Source: Mesorhizobium jarvisii
GTDB lineage: Bacteria; Pseudomonadota; Alphaproteobacteria; Rhizobiales; Rhizobiaceae
Direction: 5' to 3'
Length of the DNA stretch: 64,000 nucleotides
Assembly (NCBI RefSeq): GCF_003601985.1
Contig: NZ_QZXA01000019.1
Location: 1-64,000, forward strand
Positions 51,684-60,610 of the stretch are shown one piece after another. The notes under the pieces are model-generated. The model saw only the letters and a program-made list of their open reading frames with translations, was not told where the DNA came from and did not search any database. The position numbers were made by a program, and so were the translations under genes. The first letter of the stretch is position 1; the number at the start of each line of letters is the position of its first letter.

Positions 51684-51718
51684 CATAGCAATTGAGATAG
51701 CTATGCTCCATAGCAATT
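51684..51718. promoter_or_regulatory. Likely MarR operator, direct repeats CATAGCAATT
   Basis: CATAGCAATT at 51684-51693 and again at 51709-51718, exactly 25 bases apart, with the palindrome ATAGCTAT at 51697-51704 between them. Located in the MarR/HCHL divergent region. Confidence 0.6.
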
Positions 51719-51752
51719 CCCATGACTGTGGTGGAAGGGGAGGATACCGACC

Positions 51753-52568
51753 ATGACCGACGAAACCGTGGCCTTCGACGTCGAGAACGGCATCGCCTGG
51801 GTGCGCTTCAACCGACCGGACAAGCGCAATTGCATGAACCCGGCGCTCAACCGACGCATGATGGAGGTTCTCGACGAACTCGAGTATCGCGCCGATGTCG
51901 GTGTGCTCGTGCTGTCGGGCGAAGGCAGCGCCTGGTCGGCGGGCATGGACCTCAAGGAGTATTTCCGCGAGACCGAAGCCAAGGGGCTCGGCGCCATCCG
52001 CAAGGCGCAATCCGAAGCCTATGGCTGGTGGCGGCGCCTGCGCTGGTACGGCAAGCCGACCATCGCCATGGTCAATGGCTGGTGTTTTGGCGGCGGCTAT
52101 GGCCCGCTCTTCGCCTGCGACCTCGCCTTTGCCGCCGATGAGGCGCAGTTCGCTCTGTCCGAGATCAACTGGGGCATCCTGCCCGGCGGCGGCGCCACCA
52201 AGGTGGTGGTCGACCTGCTGTCGATGCGCGATGCCATGTACCACGCGCTGACCGGCGAACTCATCGATGGCAGGAAGGCCGCCGCCTGGAAGCTGGTCAA
52301 TGAAAGCCTGCCGCTGGCGCGGTTGAAGGCGCGGGTCACCGAGGTCGCCAACATCCTTCTGAAGAAGAACCCGATCGCGCTGAAGGCCACCAAGGACGCC
52401 ATCCGCCGCGTCGGCGAAATGACCTATGACAATGCCGAGGACTATCTGGTCCGCGCCCAGGAGGCGGCCAACTCGCACGACAATGAGGGCCGCAAGGAAG
52501 GCATCCGCCAGTTCATCGACGAGAAGAGCTACAAGCCGGGCCTCGGCACTTACGACAAGGCCAGATGA
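51753..52568 (+). CDS. ech: p-Hydroxycinnamoyl-CoA hydratase/lyase
   Basis: 271 residues from the ATG at 51753 (GGGGAGG upstream). Crotonase fold with the HCHL signatures SAWSAGMDLKEYFRETEAKG, YGWWRRLRWYGKPTIAMVNG, WCFGGGYGPLFACDLAFAAD, LSEINWGILPGG. It hydrates feruloyl- or coumaroyl-CoA and cleaves it to vanillin or hydroxybenzaldehyde plus acetyl-CoA. Followed by its CoA ligase; regulated by the divergent MarR protein. Confidence 0.92.
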   Translation: MTDETVAFDVENGIAWVRFNRPDKRNCMNPALNRRMMEVLDELEYRADVGVLVLSGEGSAWSAGMDLKEYFRETEAKGLGAIRKAQSEAYGWWRRLRWYGKPTIAMVNGWCFGGGYGPLFACDLAFAADEAQFALSEINWGILPGGGATKVVVDLLSMRDAMYHALTGELIDGRKAAAWKLVNESLPLARLKARVTEVANILLKKNPIALKATKDAIRRVGEMTYDNAEDYLVRAQEAANSHDNEGRKEGIRQFIDEKSYKPGLGTYDKAR

Positions 52569-52619
52569 CGCGACAAGCCAACGACGCGAGCCATCGACGC
52601 AATCTGGGAGGAGATGCGC

Positions 52620-54134
52620 ATGCCGGCCTTGACGACTTCAGACCCGGTGGCTCTGCATGCCGGCGCGCAGCCGGACCGTGTTGCCTGCGTCGACCTGGCC
52701 TCCGGCCGGCGCTGGACCTATGCCGCGCTTGACGAGGCCATCCAGCGCACTGTGCGCGTTCTCGAAACCGGCTACGGCGTCAAGCCCGGGCAACGGATCG
52801 CCACGCTGGCCCGCAACAGCGCCGACCTCCTGATCCTGCAGCAGGCCTCAATGCGGCTCGGCGCCATCTTCGTGCCGGTCAACTGGCGCCTTGCAAGTGC
52901 CGAACAGCAGGCGATCCTTGCCGATTGCGATCCGGCGCTGCTGTTGCATGACGCCGTCCCGCAGGCGGCATTGCCCGGGCGCTGCATCCCTGTCGATGTC
53001 GCCGCCTTCGCGGTGGCGGTCGAGGCAGCGGCGCCGGCGCCGCGCCGTCCCTTGCCCGCCGACGATGCGCCCTCGATCATCCTCTACACATCGGGCACGT
53101 CGGGCCGGCCAAAGGGCGTCATCGTCACCGAGCGCAATGCCTTTGCCACGGCGGTCAATTTCGGCGTGCTGGGCCGCGTCGGCAATGCCAGCATCTTCCT
53201 CTGCGACGCGCCGATGTTCCATGTCATCGGCCTCCTCACCAGCCTGCGTCCGCCACTGCTTCAGGGCGGCACGGTGCTGATCTCGCCCGGCTTCGATGCC
53301 GGCGCCACCAATCGCCGCCTCGCCGATCCCACCCTTGGCGTCACCCATTATTTCTGCGTGCCGCAGATGGCCAGGATGCTGCGTGAACACCCCGACTTCA
53401 CGCCGGCGCGCTGGACCTCGCTCACCGCCATCTTCACCGGCGGCGCGCCAAATCCGGCCACGGACATCCGCTGGTGGCTGGCCCAGGGCGTGCGCATGGC
53501 CGACGGCTTCGGCATGACGGAGGCAGGCACGGTGCTTGGCATGCCGGTCGAGGCCGACCGCATCGCCGGCAAGGCAGGCGCGGCTGGCCTGCCGGCGCCG
53601 ACGATCGGCCTGCGCCTCGTCGACGACGATGGCCGCGACGTCGCGGCCGGCGAGCCCGGCGAGATATGGCTGTCCGGCCCCTCGATCACGCCCGGCTACT
53701 GGAACCGCCCGGAAGAGACGGACCGCGCCTTCACCGCCGATGGCTGGTTCCGCACCGGCGACATCGCGCGGCGTGACGAGGAAGGCTTCGTCACCCTCGT
53801 CGACCGCCGCAAGGACATGTTCATTTCGGGCGGCGAGAACGTCTATCCCGTCGAAATCGAAACCGTCTTGCTCGACCATCCCGGCATCGCCGAAGCCGCC
53901 GTGATCGGCATCGCCGACGCGCGCTGGGGCGAAGTCGGGCGCGCCTTCGTGGTGGTGAAACCCGGATGCGTGGTCGACCCGGCCGATCTGGCCAACCATT
54001 GCGGCGCCCGCATCGCCCGCTTCAAGGTGCCGAAAGAGTTCCTGCTCACCGACACGCTGCCGCGCACCGCATCCGGCAAGATCCAGAAGCACATTTTGCG
54101 CGCGTGGACAGCACCGGTCCCCCGGCTGAGCTAA
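52620..54134 (+). CDS. fcs: Feruloyl/coumaroyl-CoA synthetase
   Basis: 504 residues; ATG at 52620 chosen because GGGAGGAG lies six bases upstream (an ATG at 52614 overlaps it). AMP-forming ligase with the P-loop SIILYTSGTSGRPKGVIVTE, the adenine motif DGFGMTEAGTVLGMPVEADR, GWFRTGDIARRDEEGFVTLV and the lysine-bearing end ASGKIQKHILR. Activates ferulate or p-coumarate for the HCHL just upstream. No vanillin dehydrogenase is seen within the window. Confidence 0.88.
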   Translation: MPALTTSDPVALHAGAQPDRVACVDLASGRRWTYAALDEAIQRTVRVLETGYGVKPGQRIATLARNSADLLILQQASMRLGAIFVPVNWRLASAEQQAILADCDPALLLHDAVPQAALPGRCIPVDVAAFAVAVEAAAPAPRRPLPADDAPSIILYTSGTSGRPKGVIVTERNAFATAVNFGVLGRVGNASIFLCDAPMFHVIGLLTSLRPPLLQGGTVLISPGFDAGATNRRLADPTLGVTHYFCVPQMARMLREHPDFTPARWTSLTAIFTGGAPNPATDIRWWLAQGVRMADGFGMTEAGTVLGMPVEADRIAGKAGAAGLPAPTIGLRLVDDDGRDVAAGEPGEIWLSGPSITPGYWNRPEETDRAFTADGWFRTGDIARRDEEGFVTLVDRRKDMFISGGENVYPVEIETVLLDHPGIAEAAVIGIADARWGEVGRAFVVVKPGCVVDPADLANHCGARIARFKVPKEFLLTDTLPRTASGKIQKHILRAWTAPVPRLS

Positions 54135-54147
54135 GGCAGACCGCGGT

Positions 54148-54873
54148 TCAGCCGGCGGACGCCGAGCGGAAAACCGCCACCGCAGCCGCGAAGATTTCCG
54201 CATTGTCCTTGGCCACGGTTCCATCGGCCAGCGTCTTGCCGTCTTCCAGCCCGACCCTCGTCGACCAGCGCTTTTGGCGCGCCAGTTCGACGAACGGCCA
54301 GACGGTGGCGTCGACGCCATGCAGCAGGATCGGCCGCCGCATTTCGGCGCGTTCGAGCACGGCGGCGATGCCGCTTGCCTCGGCGAGTGCTGCGGCGAGG
54401 TCCGGCATGTCGATCTCGATCAGGATGCGCAGCACCCGGTCGTGGTCGGTGAGCGCCACGAACCGCTCGGCGTCTTCCATCGTGGCGAGCCCGGCCTCGA
54501 TGCCGACGCCGCGCTGGCGCAGCAGATCCATCACGGCGGGCGCGTCGGCCTCGGAGAGATTGACCGAGGCGTAGTCGGGCAACTGACGCCAGCCGGCGAC
54601 CGCCGCGCGGGTGCGCGCGACATCGTTCTCGATCCAGGCGCCGGTCGACACGCCGACCAGCGTGCCCGGGCAGGCCCGGCGCACGGCCAGCACCGTCGCA
54701 TCGACGGCGGCCAGGCTTTCACGCCCATCGGCGCCGCGCGGATGGATGTGCAGCTCGGCGGCACCGGCCGCGACGCAGGCAGCGGCATCGCTGGCCATGG
54801 CCTGCGCCGTCAGCGGCAGCTTCGGGTGAAAGTCGCGCGGACGCGCGCCGTTGATGCAGGCCTGGACGATCAT
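54148..54873 (-). CDS. BKACE (DUF849) beta-keto acid cleavage enzyme
   Basis: 241 residues from the ATG at 54873. TIM barrel with MIVQACINGARPRDFHPKLP, zinc ligands in AAELHIHPRGADGRES, SVNLSEADAPAVMDLL, and LLHGVDATVWPFVELARQKR, ending RVGLEDGKTLADGTVAKDNA. BKACE enzymes condense acetyl-CoA with a beta-keto acid, splitting it into acetoacetate and a CoA ester. Shorter than many members (about 270-310), mostly in the middle. Substrate not predictable. Confidence 0.88.
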   Translation of the reverse strand: MIVQACINGARPRDFHPKLPLTAQAMASDAAACVAAGAAELHIHPRGADGRESLAAVDATVLAVRRACPGTLVGVSTGAWIENDVARTRAAVAGWRQLPDYASVNLSEADAPAVMDLLRQRGVGIEAGLATMEDAERFVALTDHDRVLRILIEIDMPDLAAALAEASGIAAVLERAEMRRPILLHGVDATVWPFVELARQKRWSTRVGLEDGKTLADGTVAKDNAEIFAAAVAVFRSASAG

Positions 54874-55063
54874 CAATGTCACCTCGGACAAGGGAGGCCG
54901 CAGTCTAGACGCACGACAAGGCAGGGCAAAGCGTTGCGCGCTGTCTCTCCTGACAGCGCGGCCATGATTCCTCGGTATTTGAATAAAACCCGCCTGTGGA
55001 TATTTACCCCACATTCCGCCGGAGCGGCCAAGATAAATTAGGGCGGGATCATGGAGGGAACCA

Positions 55064-55255
55064 TTGACCAGCGATTTTTCAGCCGCCCGCATCCATCTCG
55101 AACGCGCTTATCATTATCTGCGCGGCAATGATGAGACGAGCCGCTCGGCATGCGAGGCCCTCGACCTCCTGATCGAGACGGTGGCGGAAGCCCAGCATAG
55201 GCGGCCCGAGACCGGCGTGCTGGAATTTCCGCAAGCGATGGTGCGGCAAATCTGA
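55064..55255 (+). CDS. Small hypothetical protein (63 aa)
   Basis: TTG start at 55064, with GGAGGG five bases upstream. Helical and soluble (DFSAARIHLERAYHYLRGND, ETSRSACEALDLLIETVAEA). Similar short proteins occur widely in rhizobia without known function. Its stop abuts the stop of the convergent GGDEF-EAL gene. Confidence 0.68.
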   Translation: MTSDFSAARIHLERAYHYLRGNDETSRSACEALDLLIETVAEAQHRRPETGVLEFPQAMVRQI

Positions 55256-57355
55256 CTAGGACGCCTTGCGGGCCGGCGCCGCGCTTGCCGGCCCGGTGGC
55301 GCGCGCGACGATCTGCTCCAGCGGCTCGGGCCGGTGCAGCAGGAAACCCTGGCCGAAATCGACGCCCATCGCCTGCAGGATGTCGAGCGTCTCGGCTTGC
55401 TCGATCTTCTCGGCCACGACGGCGCAGCCGACGCTGCGGGCAATGCCTGATATGGCCGAGACGATCTCGCGGTCGAAGCGGCTCTCGGCGATGTGCTCGA
55501 TGAAGGAACCGTCGATCTTGATGGCATCGACCGGAAAGCGCCTGAGATATTCGAACGAGCTCATGCCGGCGCCGAAATCGTCGAGGCTGACCTTGCAGCG
55601 CCGCTCGCGCGCCTTGCGCACGAACGTCTCGGCGGCGTCGAAATTGGTGACGGCGGCGGTTTCGGTGATCTCGAAGCCGATGCCGGAATGCGGCGCCCCG
55701 GTCTCCTCGATGATGCTGTCGACGAAATTCCACAGTCCGGGATCGCTCAGTGTCTGCGCCGACAGGTTGAAGCCGAGCGTGATCGCGCCGGACTTCATCG
55801 CCGCGCCATGCCGCGACAGCGCGGTGCGGATGATCCAGCGATCGAGCCTGGCGGCGATGCCGAAGCGCTCCGCCGCCGGGATAAATTCGCTGGGCGGGAT
55901 GAGTTTGCCGCCGCGTCCGGCGAGCCGCGCCAGCACCTCGACATGGCGGGTCTCCTGCCAAGGCCGGCCCAGCCGGTGGATCTCCTGGCCGAACAGTTTC
56001 AGCCGGCCGTCCTCCATGGCGTCGACCGTGTCGGCGGCGAGCCGCGCCGCGTTGAGGCCGCCGGTGGCGGCCTCGGCCGAAAACACCGCGAAGCGATCGC
56101 GCCCGGCGGCCTTGGCCGCGTAGCAGGCATCGTCGGCGCAGGCCAGCGCATCGGCGACCGTGGTCGCCCGGTCGTCGACAATGGCGATGCCGATGCTCGC
56201 CGCGAGCCGCCGCGCGGTCGCGGCAAGGCCGAGATCGGCGCCGCGCACGGCCGCCAGTATGGCTCCGGCCAGCCGCTCGGCCTGCGCGGGATCGCAATGG
56301 GGCACCAGCAGGGCGAACTCGTCGCCGCCGAGCCGCGCCGCATGCGCCGATGGCGGCAGGCAGCGGCTAATCCCCGCCGACACGCTCTTCAGCGCCAGAT
56401 CGCCTGCGGCGTGGCCGGCGAAGTCGTTGAGCGCCTTGAAGTAGTCGAGATCGACGTAGAACACCGCCAGCGGCACGCCCGCGGCGATGTGGTCGGCCAG
56501 CAGCCTGTCGAAGGCGGCGCGGTTCCACAGGCCGGTCAGCGCATCGTGGCGGGCGGCGAACGCAAGCTCCTGTTCGCGCAGCTTGTCCTCGGTGATGTCG
56601 CGCACCGTGCCGAGGACCTGGCCGGCGGCACCCGCAGCTGCGACGAAGCGCACCAGCGATTCGACATGGCGGACCTCACCGTCACGCTTGATGATGCGGT
56701 ATTGCCAGGCGGTGACCGCGTCCGAGCCCGGAGGCGGCAAATGCGCCCGCTCGGTGGCTTCCTTGTCGTCCGGGTGCAGAAAGCTGTGCCAAAGGTCGGC
56801 CGTCACCTCGTCGGTATCGGCAACGAGCCCGAATATGTCCCTGGTGCGGGCATCCCAATAGCTCTTGTGGGTGGCGATGTCGTGGTGCCAGATTCCGGTG
56901 CCGCTGGCGGCGAGTGCCAGGCGGAAGCGCATGGTGACCTGTTCGAGCGCGGCCTCGGCCGCCTTCTGCTTCGAAATATCGGTCTGCACGCCCATCAGCC
57001 GCAGCGGCCGCCCATCGGCGCCGCGTTCGACGATGCCGCCGCGGTCGAGCACCCACACCCAGTGGCCCTGCTTGTGCTTCAGCCGAAGTTCGGTCTCGAT
57101 GGCATCGGTCAGCCCGGCAATGTGGCGGTCGCCGCTGGCCAGCGCCCGCTCGCGGTCGTCGGGATGGGTGAGCTGCAGCCACAGATCGCTGGTGTTGGCG
57201 AGTTCATCTGCCTCATAGCCCAGCATTCGCGCCCAGGTCGGCGAATAGAAGCAGTCGCCGGTGCGAAGATCCCAATCCCAGACGCCAAGATGGGCCCGCT
57301 CCAGGGCCTTGGCCCAGAACGCTCCATTGCGACTTTTCTTGCCCTGACGCGCCAT
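55256..57355 (-). CDS. PAS-PAS-GGDEF-EAL cyclic-di-GMP protein
   Basis: 699 residues from the ATG at 57355. Two PAS domains (ALERAHLGVWDWDLRTGDCF; LALAASGTGIWHHDIATHKS), a GGDEF domain with intact motif in ARLGGDEFALLVPH, and an EAL domain whose signature reads EVL (VEVLARLAGRGGKLIPPSEF) with downstream acidic residues present (FEITETAAV; LDDFGAGMSSFEYL; VVAEKIE). No membrane segment, so it is cytoplasmic. The variant EVL may still allow phosphodiesterase activity. Confidence 0.92.
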   Translation of the reverse strand: MARQGKKSRNGAFWAKALERAHLGVWDWDLRTGDCFYSPTWARMLGYEADELANTSDLWLQLTHPDDRERALASGDRHIAGLTDAIETELRLKHKQGHWVWVLDRGGIVERGADGRPLRLMGVQTDISKQKAAEAALEQVTMRFRLALAASGTGIWHHDIATHKSYWDARTRDIFGLVADTDEVTADLWHSFLHPDDKEATERAHLPPPGSDAVTAWQYRIIKRDGEVRHVESLVRFVAAAGAAGQVLGTVRDITEDKLREQELAFAARHDALTGLWNRAAFDRLLADHIAAGVPLAVFYVDLDYFKALNDFAGHAAGDLALKSVSAGISRCLPPSAHAARLGGDEFALLVPHCDPAQAERLAGAILAAVRGADLGLAATARRLAASIGIAIVDDRATTVADALACADDACYAAKAAGRDRFAVFSAEAATGGLNAARLAADTVDAMEDGRLKLFGQEIHRLGRPWQETRHVEVLARLAGRGGKLIPPSEFIPAAERFGIAARLDRWIIRTALSRHGAAMKSGAITLGFNLSAQTLSDPGLWNFVDSIIEETGAPHSGIGFEITETAAVTNFDAAETFVRKARERRCKVSLDDFGAGMSSFEYLRRFPVDAIKIDGSFIEHIAESRFDREIVSAISGIARSVGCAVVAEKIEQAETLDILQAMGVDFGQGFLLHRPEPLEQIVARATGPASAAPARKAS

Positions 57356-57589
57356 CGTCTGTTTTCGCCTGCTCCACCCGCGGGCAATCTGCGACAAAAC
57401 CAGAGAAGAAACAGTTACCGGGACCCGGCAGGCATGCCTTCCCGCCTGCAATATTTCGTGGCGCCTCGTCTTTCGATTGGCCGGCAAGAACCGGAGTTTT
57501 GCGCTCCCCCGATGGTCCTAGGGATGGCTCAGGTCATCAGCGACACCGGTACGCGGATGACCCCAGCAAAACACGAAAGGACGCTCCCA

Positions 57590-58039
57590 ATGACCAAACA
57601 GGAAGACAACAAGGCCGTCGTCGTCAGATGGTTCACCGACTTCTGGGGTGAAACCTGCGATCTGTCCGTCGTCGACGACATCGCCGCGCCCGACATGCTG
57701 CTCAAATATTCGCTGCATGAGCCACGCCGGGGCCGCGACGACATCAAGGCCTTCATGACCGATTTCCGCGCCGCCTTCCCGGATCTCAACTTCTGGGCCA
57801 CCGCCGATCTCATCGCCGAGGGCGATTTTGTCGTCGGCCAGTGGGAGGGCGGCGGCACGCATACCGGCCCGGCTTTCGGCGATTTCCTCGCCGGTTCGCT
57901 GCCCGCCGCCACCGGCCGCGCCATGCGCTTCACCGGCACCACGGTGCTGAAGGTGATCGACGGCAGGATCGTTGAGGAGATCGGCCTCGACGACGGCGTC
58001 GCGGCGCTGACCCAACTCGGCCTGATCAGGGCCGCCTGA
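57590..58039 (+). CDS. SnoaL-like NTF2-fold protein
   Basis: 149 residues from the ATG at 57590. NTF2-like cone fold (AVVVRWFTDFWGETCDLSVV, GRDDIKAFMTDFRAAFPDLN, GQWEGGGTHTGPAFGDF, EEIGLDDGVAALTQLGL). SnoaL-type proteins are small enzymes or ligand-binding proteins; activity cannot be assigned. Followed by a hairpin terminator. Confidence 0.85.
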   Translation: MTKQEDNKAVVVRWFTDFWGETCDLSVVDDIAAPDMLLKYSLHEPRRGRDDIKAFMTDFRAAFPDLNFWATADLIAEGDFVVGQWEGGGTHTGPAFGDFLAGSLPAATGRAMRFTGTTVLKVIDGRIVEEIGLDDGVAALTQLGLIRAA

Positions 58040-58045
58040 TCCGCA

Positions 58046-58072
58046 GGGCCATCGCCGACCAGGCGATGGCCC
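58046..58072 (+). terminator. Terminator of the SnoaL gene
   Basis: Perfect 11-bp stem GGGCCATCGCC / GGCGATGGCCC with a five-base loop, six bases after the stop. Confidence 0.65.
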
Positions 58073-58304
58073 GCTTCGACTGCGGCCGAAGCCCGGCAAC
58101 CTTTCGGGTTTGGAAACCGCTCCGGCGCAGACACTACTTCTGCATTCAACGATGACATCTTCGTCAACGAATCCTTGACGGAAAGGGAAGAAATATAAGC
58201 ATTCAATATTTGTATTTTTTATCCACCCCAAAGTGTAATCGAATAGTAATACTTCATCGACGAAATACCCCTGTTAATGCTTGGGCAGTTGGCGGGTTTC
58301 CTCA

Positions 58305-59375
58305 ATGAGTGCGCACACCGCGCAGCGGAACGGCAAACGCCGCCCGCTTGGCGTTTTTGACCTGGACATCGCCGCGACCAGGAGCGGCTGGCTGCTGACC
58401 GCATTGTGCCTGGCCTATTCCCTGGCCGCGCTTTGCCTGCAGCCGGGCCGCTATATGCACCTGGCGCAATCCTACGCGGAGCCATTCGTCTTCTTCCTGC
58501 CGACGCTTCTTGCCGCCGGCCTCGGCGTCATGGCGCTGACATTTGCCAGGCATAGCCCGACACGGTTCATGCTCGACATGCTCAGGCAGCGCTGGCTTGG
58601 CGCCGCACCGGTGATCCTCCTGTCCTTTCTCGGCATAACCGCCTTTACCGCCTTCAAGATCGCCATCCCCGACATCGTGCCATTCTATGCCGACCGCATG
58701 CTGGTGGAGCTCGATGTTGGGCTGCATGGCGCCGATCCCTGGACATGGGCTCATCGCGTCGTTCCCGAATCCATTTCGGCTGTCATCTTCATCGCTTACG
58801 GATATGGCTGGCACGTGCAATGGTTCGGCACCTTGCTGTTCGTCGCCTTCTGGAACAGCCCGGCAGCGCGTCTGCGTTATCTCTGGGCGCTCGCGCTGAC
58901 CACGATCCTGTGCGGCACCGTTCTGGCCATGGCGCTGTCTTCCGCCGGCCCGATATTTCACGACCAGTTCTACGGCGGCGACCGGTTTGCCGGATTGCGG
59001 ACCGCCCTGGCGCGGAACGGCTACGCCGCGCCGGTCCGTATGTATGCCAGCTATCTGCTCACAGCCTACACAAGCGGCCGCCCCGATCTGGGCGGCGGCA
59101 TCTCCGCCATGCCAAGCATGCATGTCGCCTTCGTCACGCTCAACGCGTTCTTCCTGAGCGGTTTCGGCCGCCGCTGGGCCGTCGCCGGCTGGTCTTTCGC
59201 GGCGCTCATCCTGTTCGGCTCGGTCTACACAGGCTGGCATTATGCCGTGGACGGCTACCTTTCGATCCTTGTCGTGTCCGTGATCTGGTACCTGACCGGC
59301 CGTTTCGTTCTGCCGCGGACGAGCCGCGACACCATCGGGATGCGCCTGCCTCTGCCCGAACCGGCGCCGCAATGA
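58305..59375 (+). CDS. PAP2-superfamily membrane protein
   Basis: 356 residues from the ATG at 58305. Six or more membrane helices and the two late PAP2 motifs, SMPSMHVAFVTLNAFF and YTGWHYAVDGYLS, each with its catalytic His. Closer in layout to the PAP2_3/inositol-phosphotransferase-like group than to simple lipid phosphatases, so it may transfer a lipid headgroup or dephosphorylate a lipid. The AT-rich 265-base gap upstream holds no gene. Confidence 0.85.
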   Translation: MSAHTAQRNGKRRPLGVFDLDIAATRSGWLLTALCLAYSLAALCLQPGRYMHLAQSYAEPFVFFLPTLLAAGLGVMALTFARHSPTRFMLDMLRQRWLGAAPVILLSFLGITAFTAFKIAIPDIVPFYADRMLVELDVGLHGADPWTWAHRVVPESISAVIFIAYGYGWHVQWFGTLLFVAFWNSPAARLRYLWALALTTILCGTVLAMALSSAGPIFHDQFYGGDRFAGLRTALARNGYAAPVRMYASYLLTAYTSGRPDLGGGISAMPSMHVAFVTLNAFFLSGFGRRWAVAGWSFAALILFGSVYTGWHYAVDGYLSILVVSVIWYLTGRFVLPRTSRDTIGMRLPLPEPAPQ

Positions 59376-59456
59376 CCGGGCCTGGCTGAGGCCGGGCGAA
59401 CAACCCCACCGCCTTTCGGAAGGCCAGACGGCATTGGCGCCGCCTGACCTTGCCGG

Positions 59457-59993
59457 CTACTGGCTCGGCGCCATCGTGTGTTCGCACGACACTTTCGGGT
59501 TCATGTCGGCGAACGTGCCGGTCGGGTTGCCCTTCCAGGCCCAGACATGCAGCTCGTAGAATTCACCCAGGCCATAGCGATTGGGGGCGCTGTTGAAGTT
59601 GAACAGCTGGCCTTCCAGTGACGCCGGCCCCTTCGAGGTGATGTATTCGACCGCCACCAGCTTCAGCGTACCATCGGCCATCGGCTCGTACATCACGGCC
59701 TCGGGACGGGCGATGTCGATCTTGTCGTCCTTCAGATACTGGCCGTTGACGTAGTGGATGCCCATGGCGCCGCCGCTGATGCCGCTGGCGCAGGGAATGG
59801 GCGCGTAGCCCTCGGCCGTCGCCGCCTTGACGTCGAGGAACCGGCTGTTGGCCGCCCGTACCTTCTCGGCCAGCGGATTCGAACCCGTCTCGGTGCTGGC
59901 CGCTTCCTGATGCGCCTGTGCGAAGGTGGCGCAGACTGCCAGCATGGCCCCCGCCATGACGAGCCTGTTGCGAAGATTTGACATCATGTCCAT
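59457..59993 (-). CDS. Periplasmic hypothetical protein
   Basis: 178 residues from the ATG at 59993 (59987 and 59984 also possible). Signal peptide RNRLVMAGAMLAVCATFAQA, mature part AEGYAPIPCASGISGGAMGI, HYVNGQYLKDDKIDIARPEA, VMYEPMADGTLKLVAVEY, and an end with one more Cys (SCEHTM). Members of this unnamed family are secreted and carry the YEP/VAVEY signature; function unknown. Confidence 0.78.
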   Translation of the reverse strand: MDMMSNLRNRLVMAGAMLAVCATFAQAHQEAASTETGSNPLAEKVRAANSRFLDVKAATAEGYAPIPCASGISGGAMGIHYVNGQYLKDDKIDIARPEAVMYEPMADGTLKLVAVEYITSKGPASLEGQLFNFNSAPNRYGLGEFYELHVWAWKGNPTGTFADMNPKVSCEHTMAPSQ

Positions 59994-60114
59994 TCCATTC
60001 TTCTTGAAAAAGCACAGCTGGCCGGCCGCCGGAAATACGGAGGCCCGGCAGGCAAGCGCTGTGGCTGTTGTTGCTTGGAGATCCCGAAATCGCTGAGAGG
60101 AATGCCGGGGAGGA

Positions 60115-60434
60115 TCATCCCTTCGGCAGATACGGAATCGTTCCGGCCAGATCGGTATCGTCGATCAGCTGGAAGCGGCTGTCGCTGCCGCCCCGGCGCG
60201 CCGAAACGAAAGGCGCATAGGCCGGATCGTTGGTGAAGGCGCGCGCCGCCGCTTCCGACGGGAACGCCATCAGGGCGATCAGCGTGGTCTCGAGCGGCTT
60301 GCCTTCAAGCGTCTTCACATTGCCGCTAGATATTTGCCGCCATGCTTATGGACGATGTCGTGCACCGAGGCCGCGTAGGCCGGCACCCATTTCGGATCGT
60401 TCATCTTGATGTCCGCGATAACGTAGGCAGTCAT
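60115..60434 (-). pseudogene. DUF1330 protein with a one-base frameshift
   Basis: From the ATG at 60434 (AGGAG upstream): MTAYVIADIKMNDPKWVPAY and HKHGGKYLAAM, then a premature TGA. The rest, NVKTLEGKPLETTLIALMAF, PSEAAARAFTNDPAYAPFVS, continues one base out of frame to 60115. The missing base is near 60315-60325. Restored length (~106 residues) is normal for DUF1330. Divergent from an HxlR regulator. Confidence 0.85.
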
Positions 60435-60523
60435 GGTCGTCTCCTGGTTGCGGCGCACAGAGGTATCCCGTGCAACCGGCCAAAGGGCTCGCATGGCCGG
60501 CCCCTCGCCAACCAGTCCGCGAT

Positions 60524-60542
60524 CTGTACTGGGGTGGTACAG
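60524..60542. promoter_or_regulatory. Inverted repeat CTGTAC-N7-GTACAG, likely HxlR operator
   Basis: Perfect 6-bp arms in the 176-base divergent region between the DUF1330 and HxlR genes. HxlR proteins bind such palindromes; assignment is by position. Confidence 0.55.
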
Positions 60543-60610
60543 TTTCCGTACTGGCCGCTTCATTCATGAAGGCCTAATGTTCGGCCAGCTTCGAGGAAGG
60601 AGCACCGATC

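Noticed and set aside
55493..58039. Plus-strand frame of 848 residues
   Set aside because: Mostly antisense to the PAS-GGDEF-EAL gene; only the last 149 residues (from 57590) are a real SnoaL gene sharing the frame.
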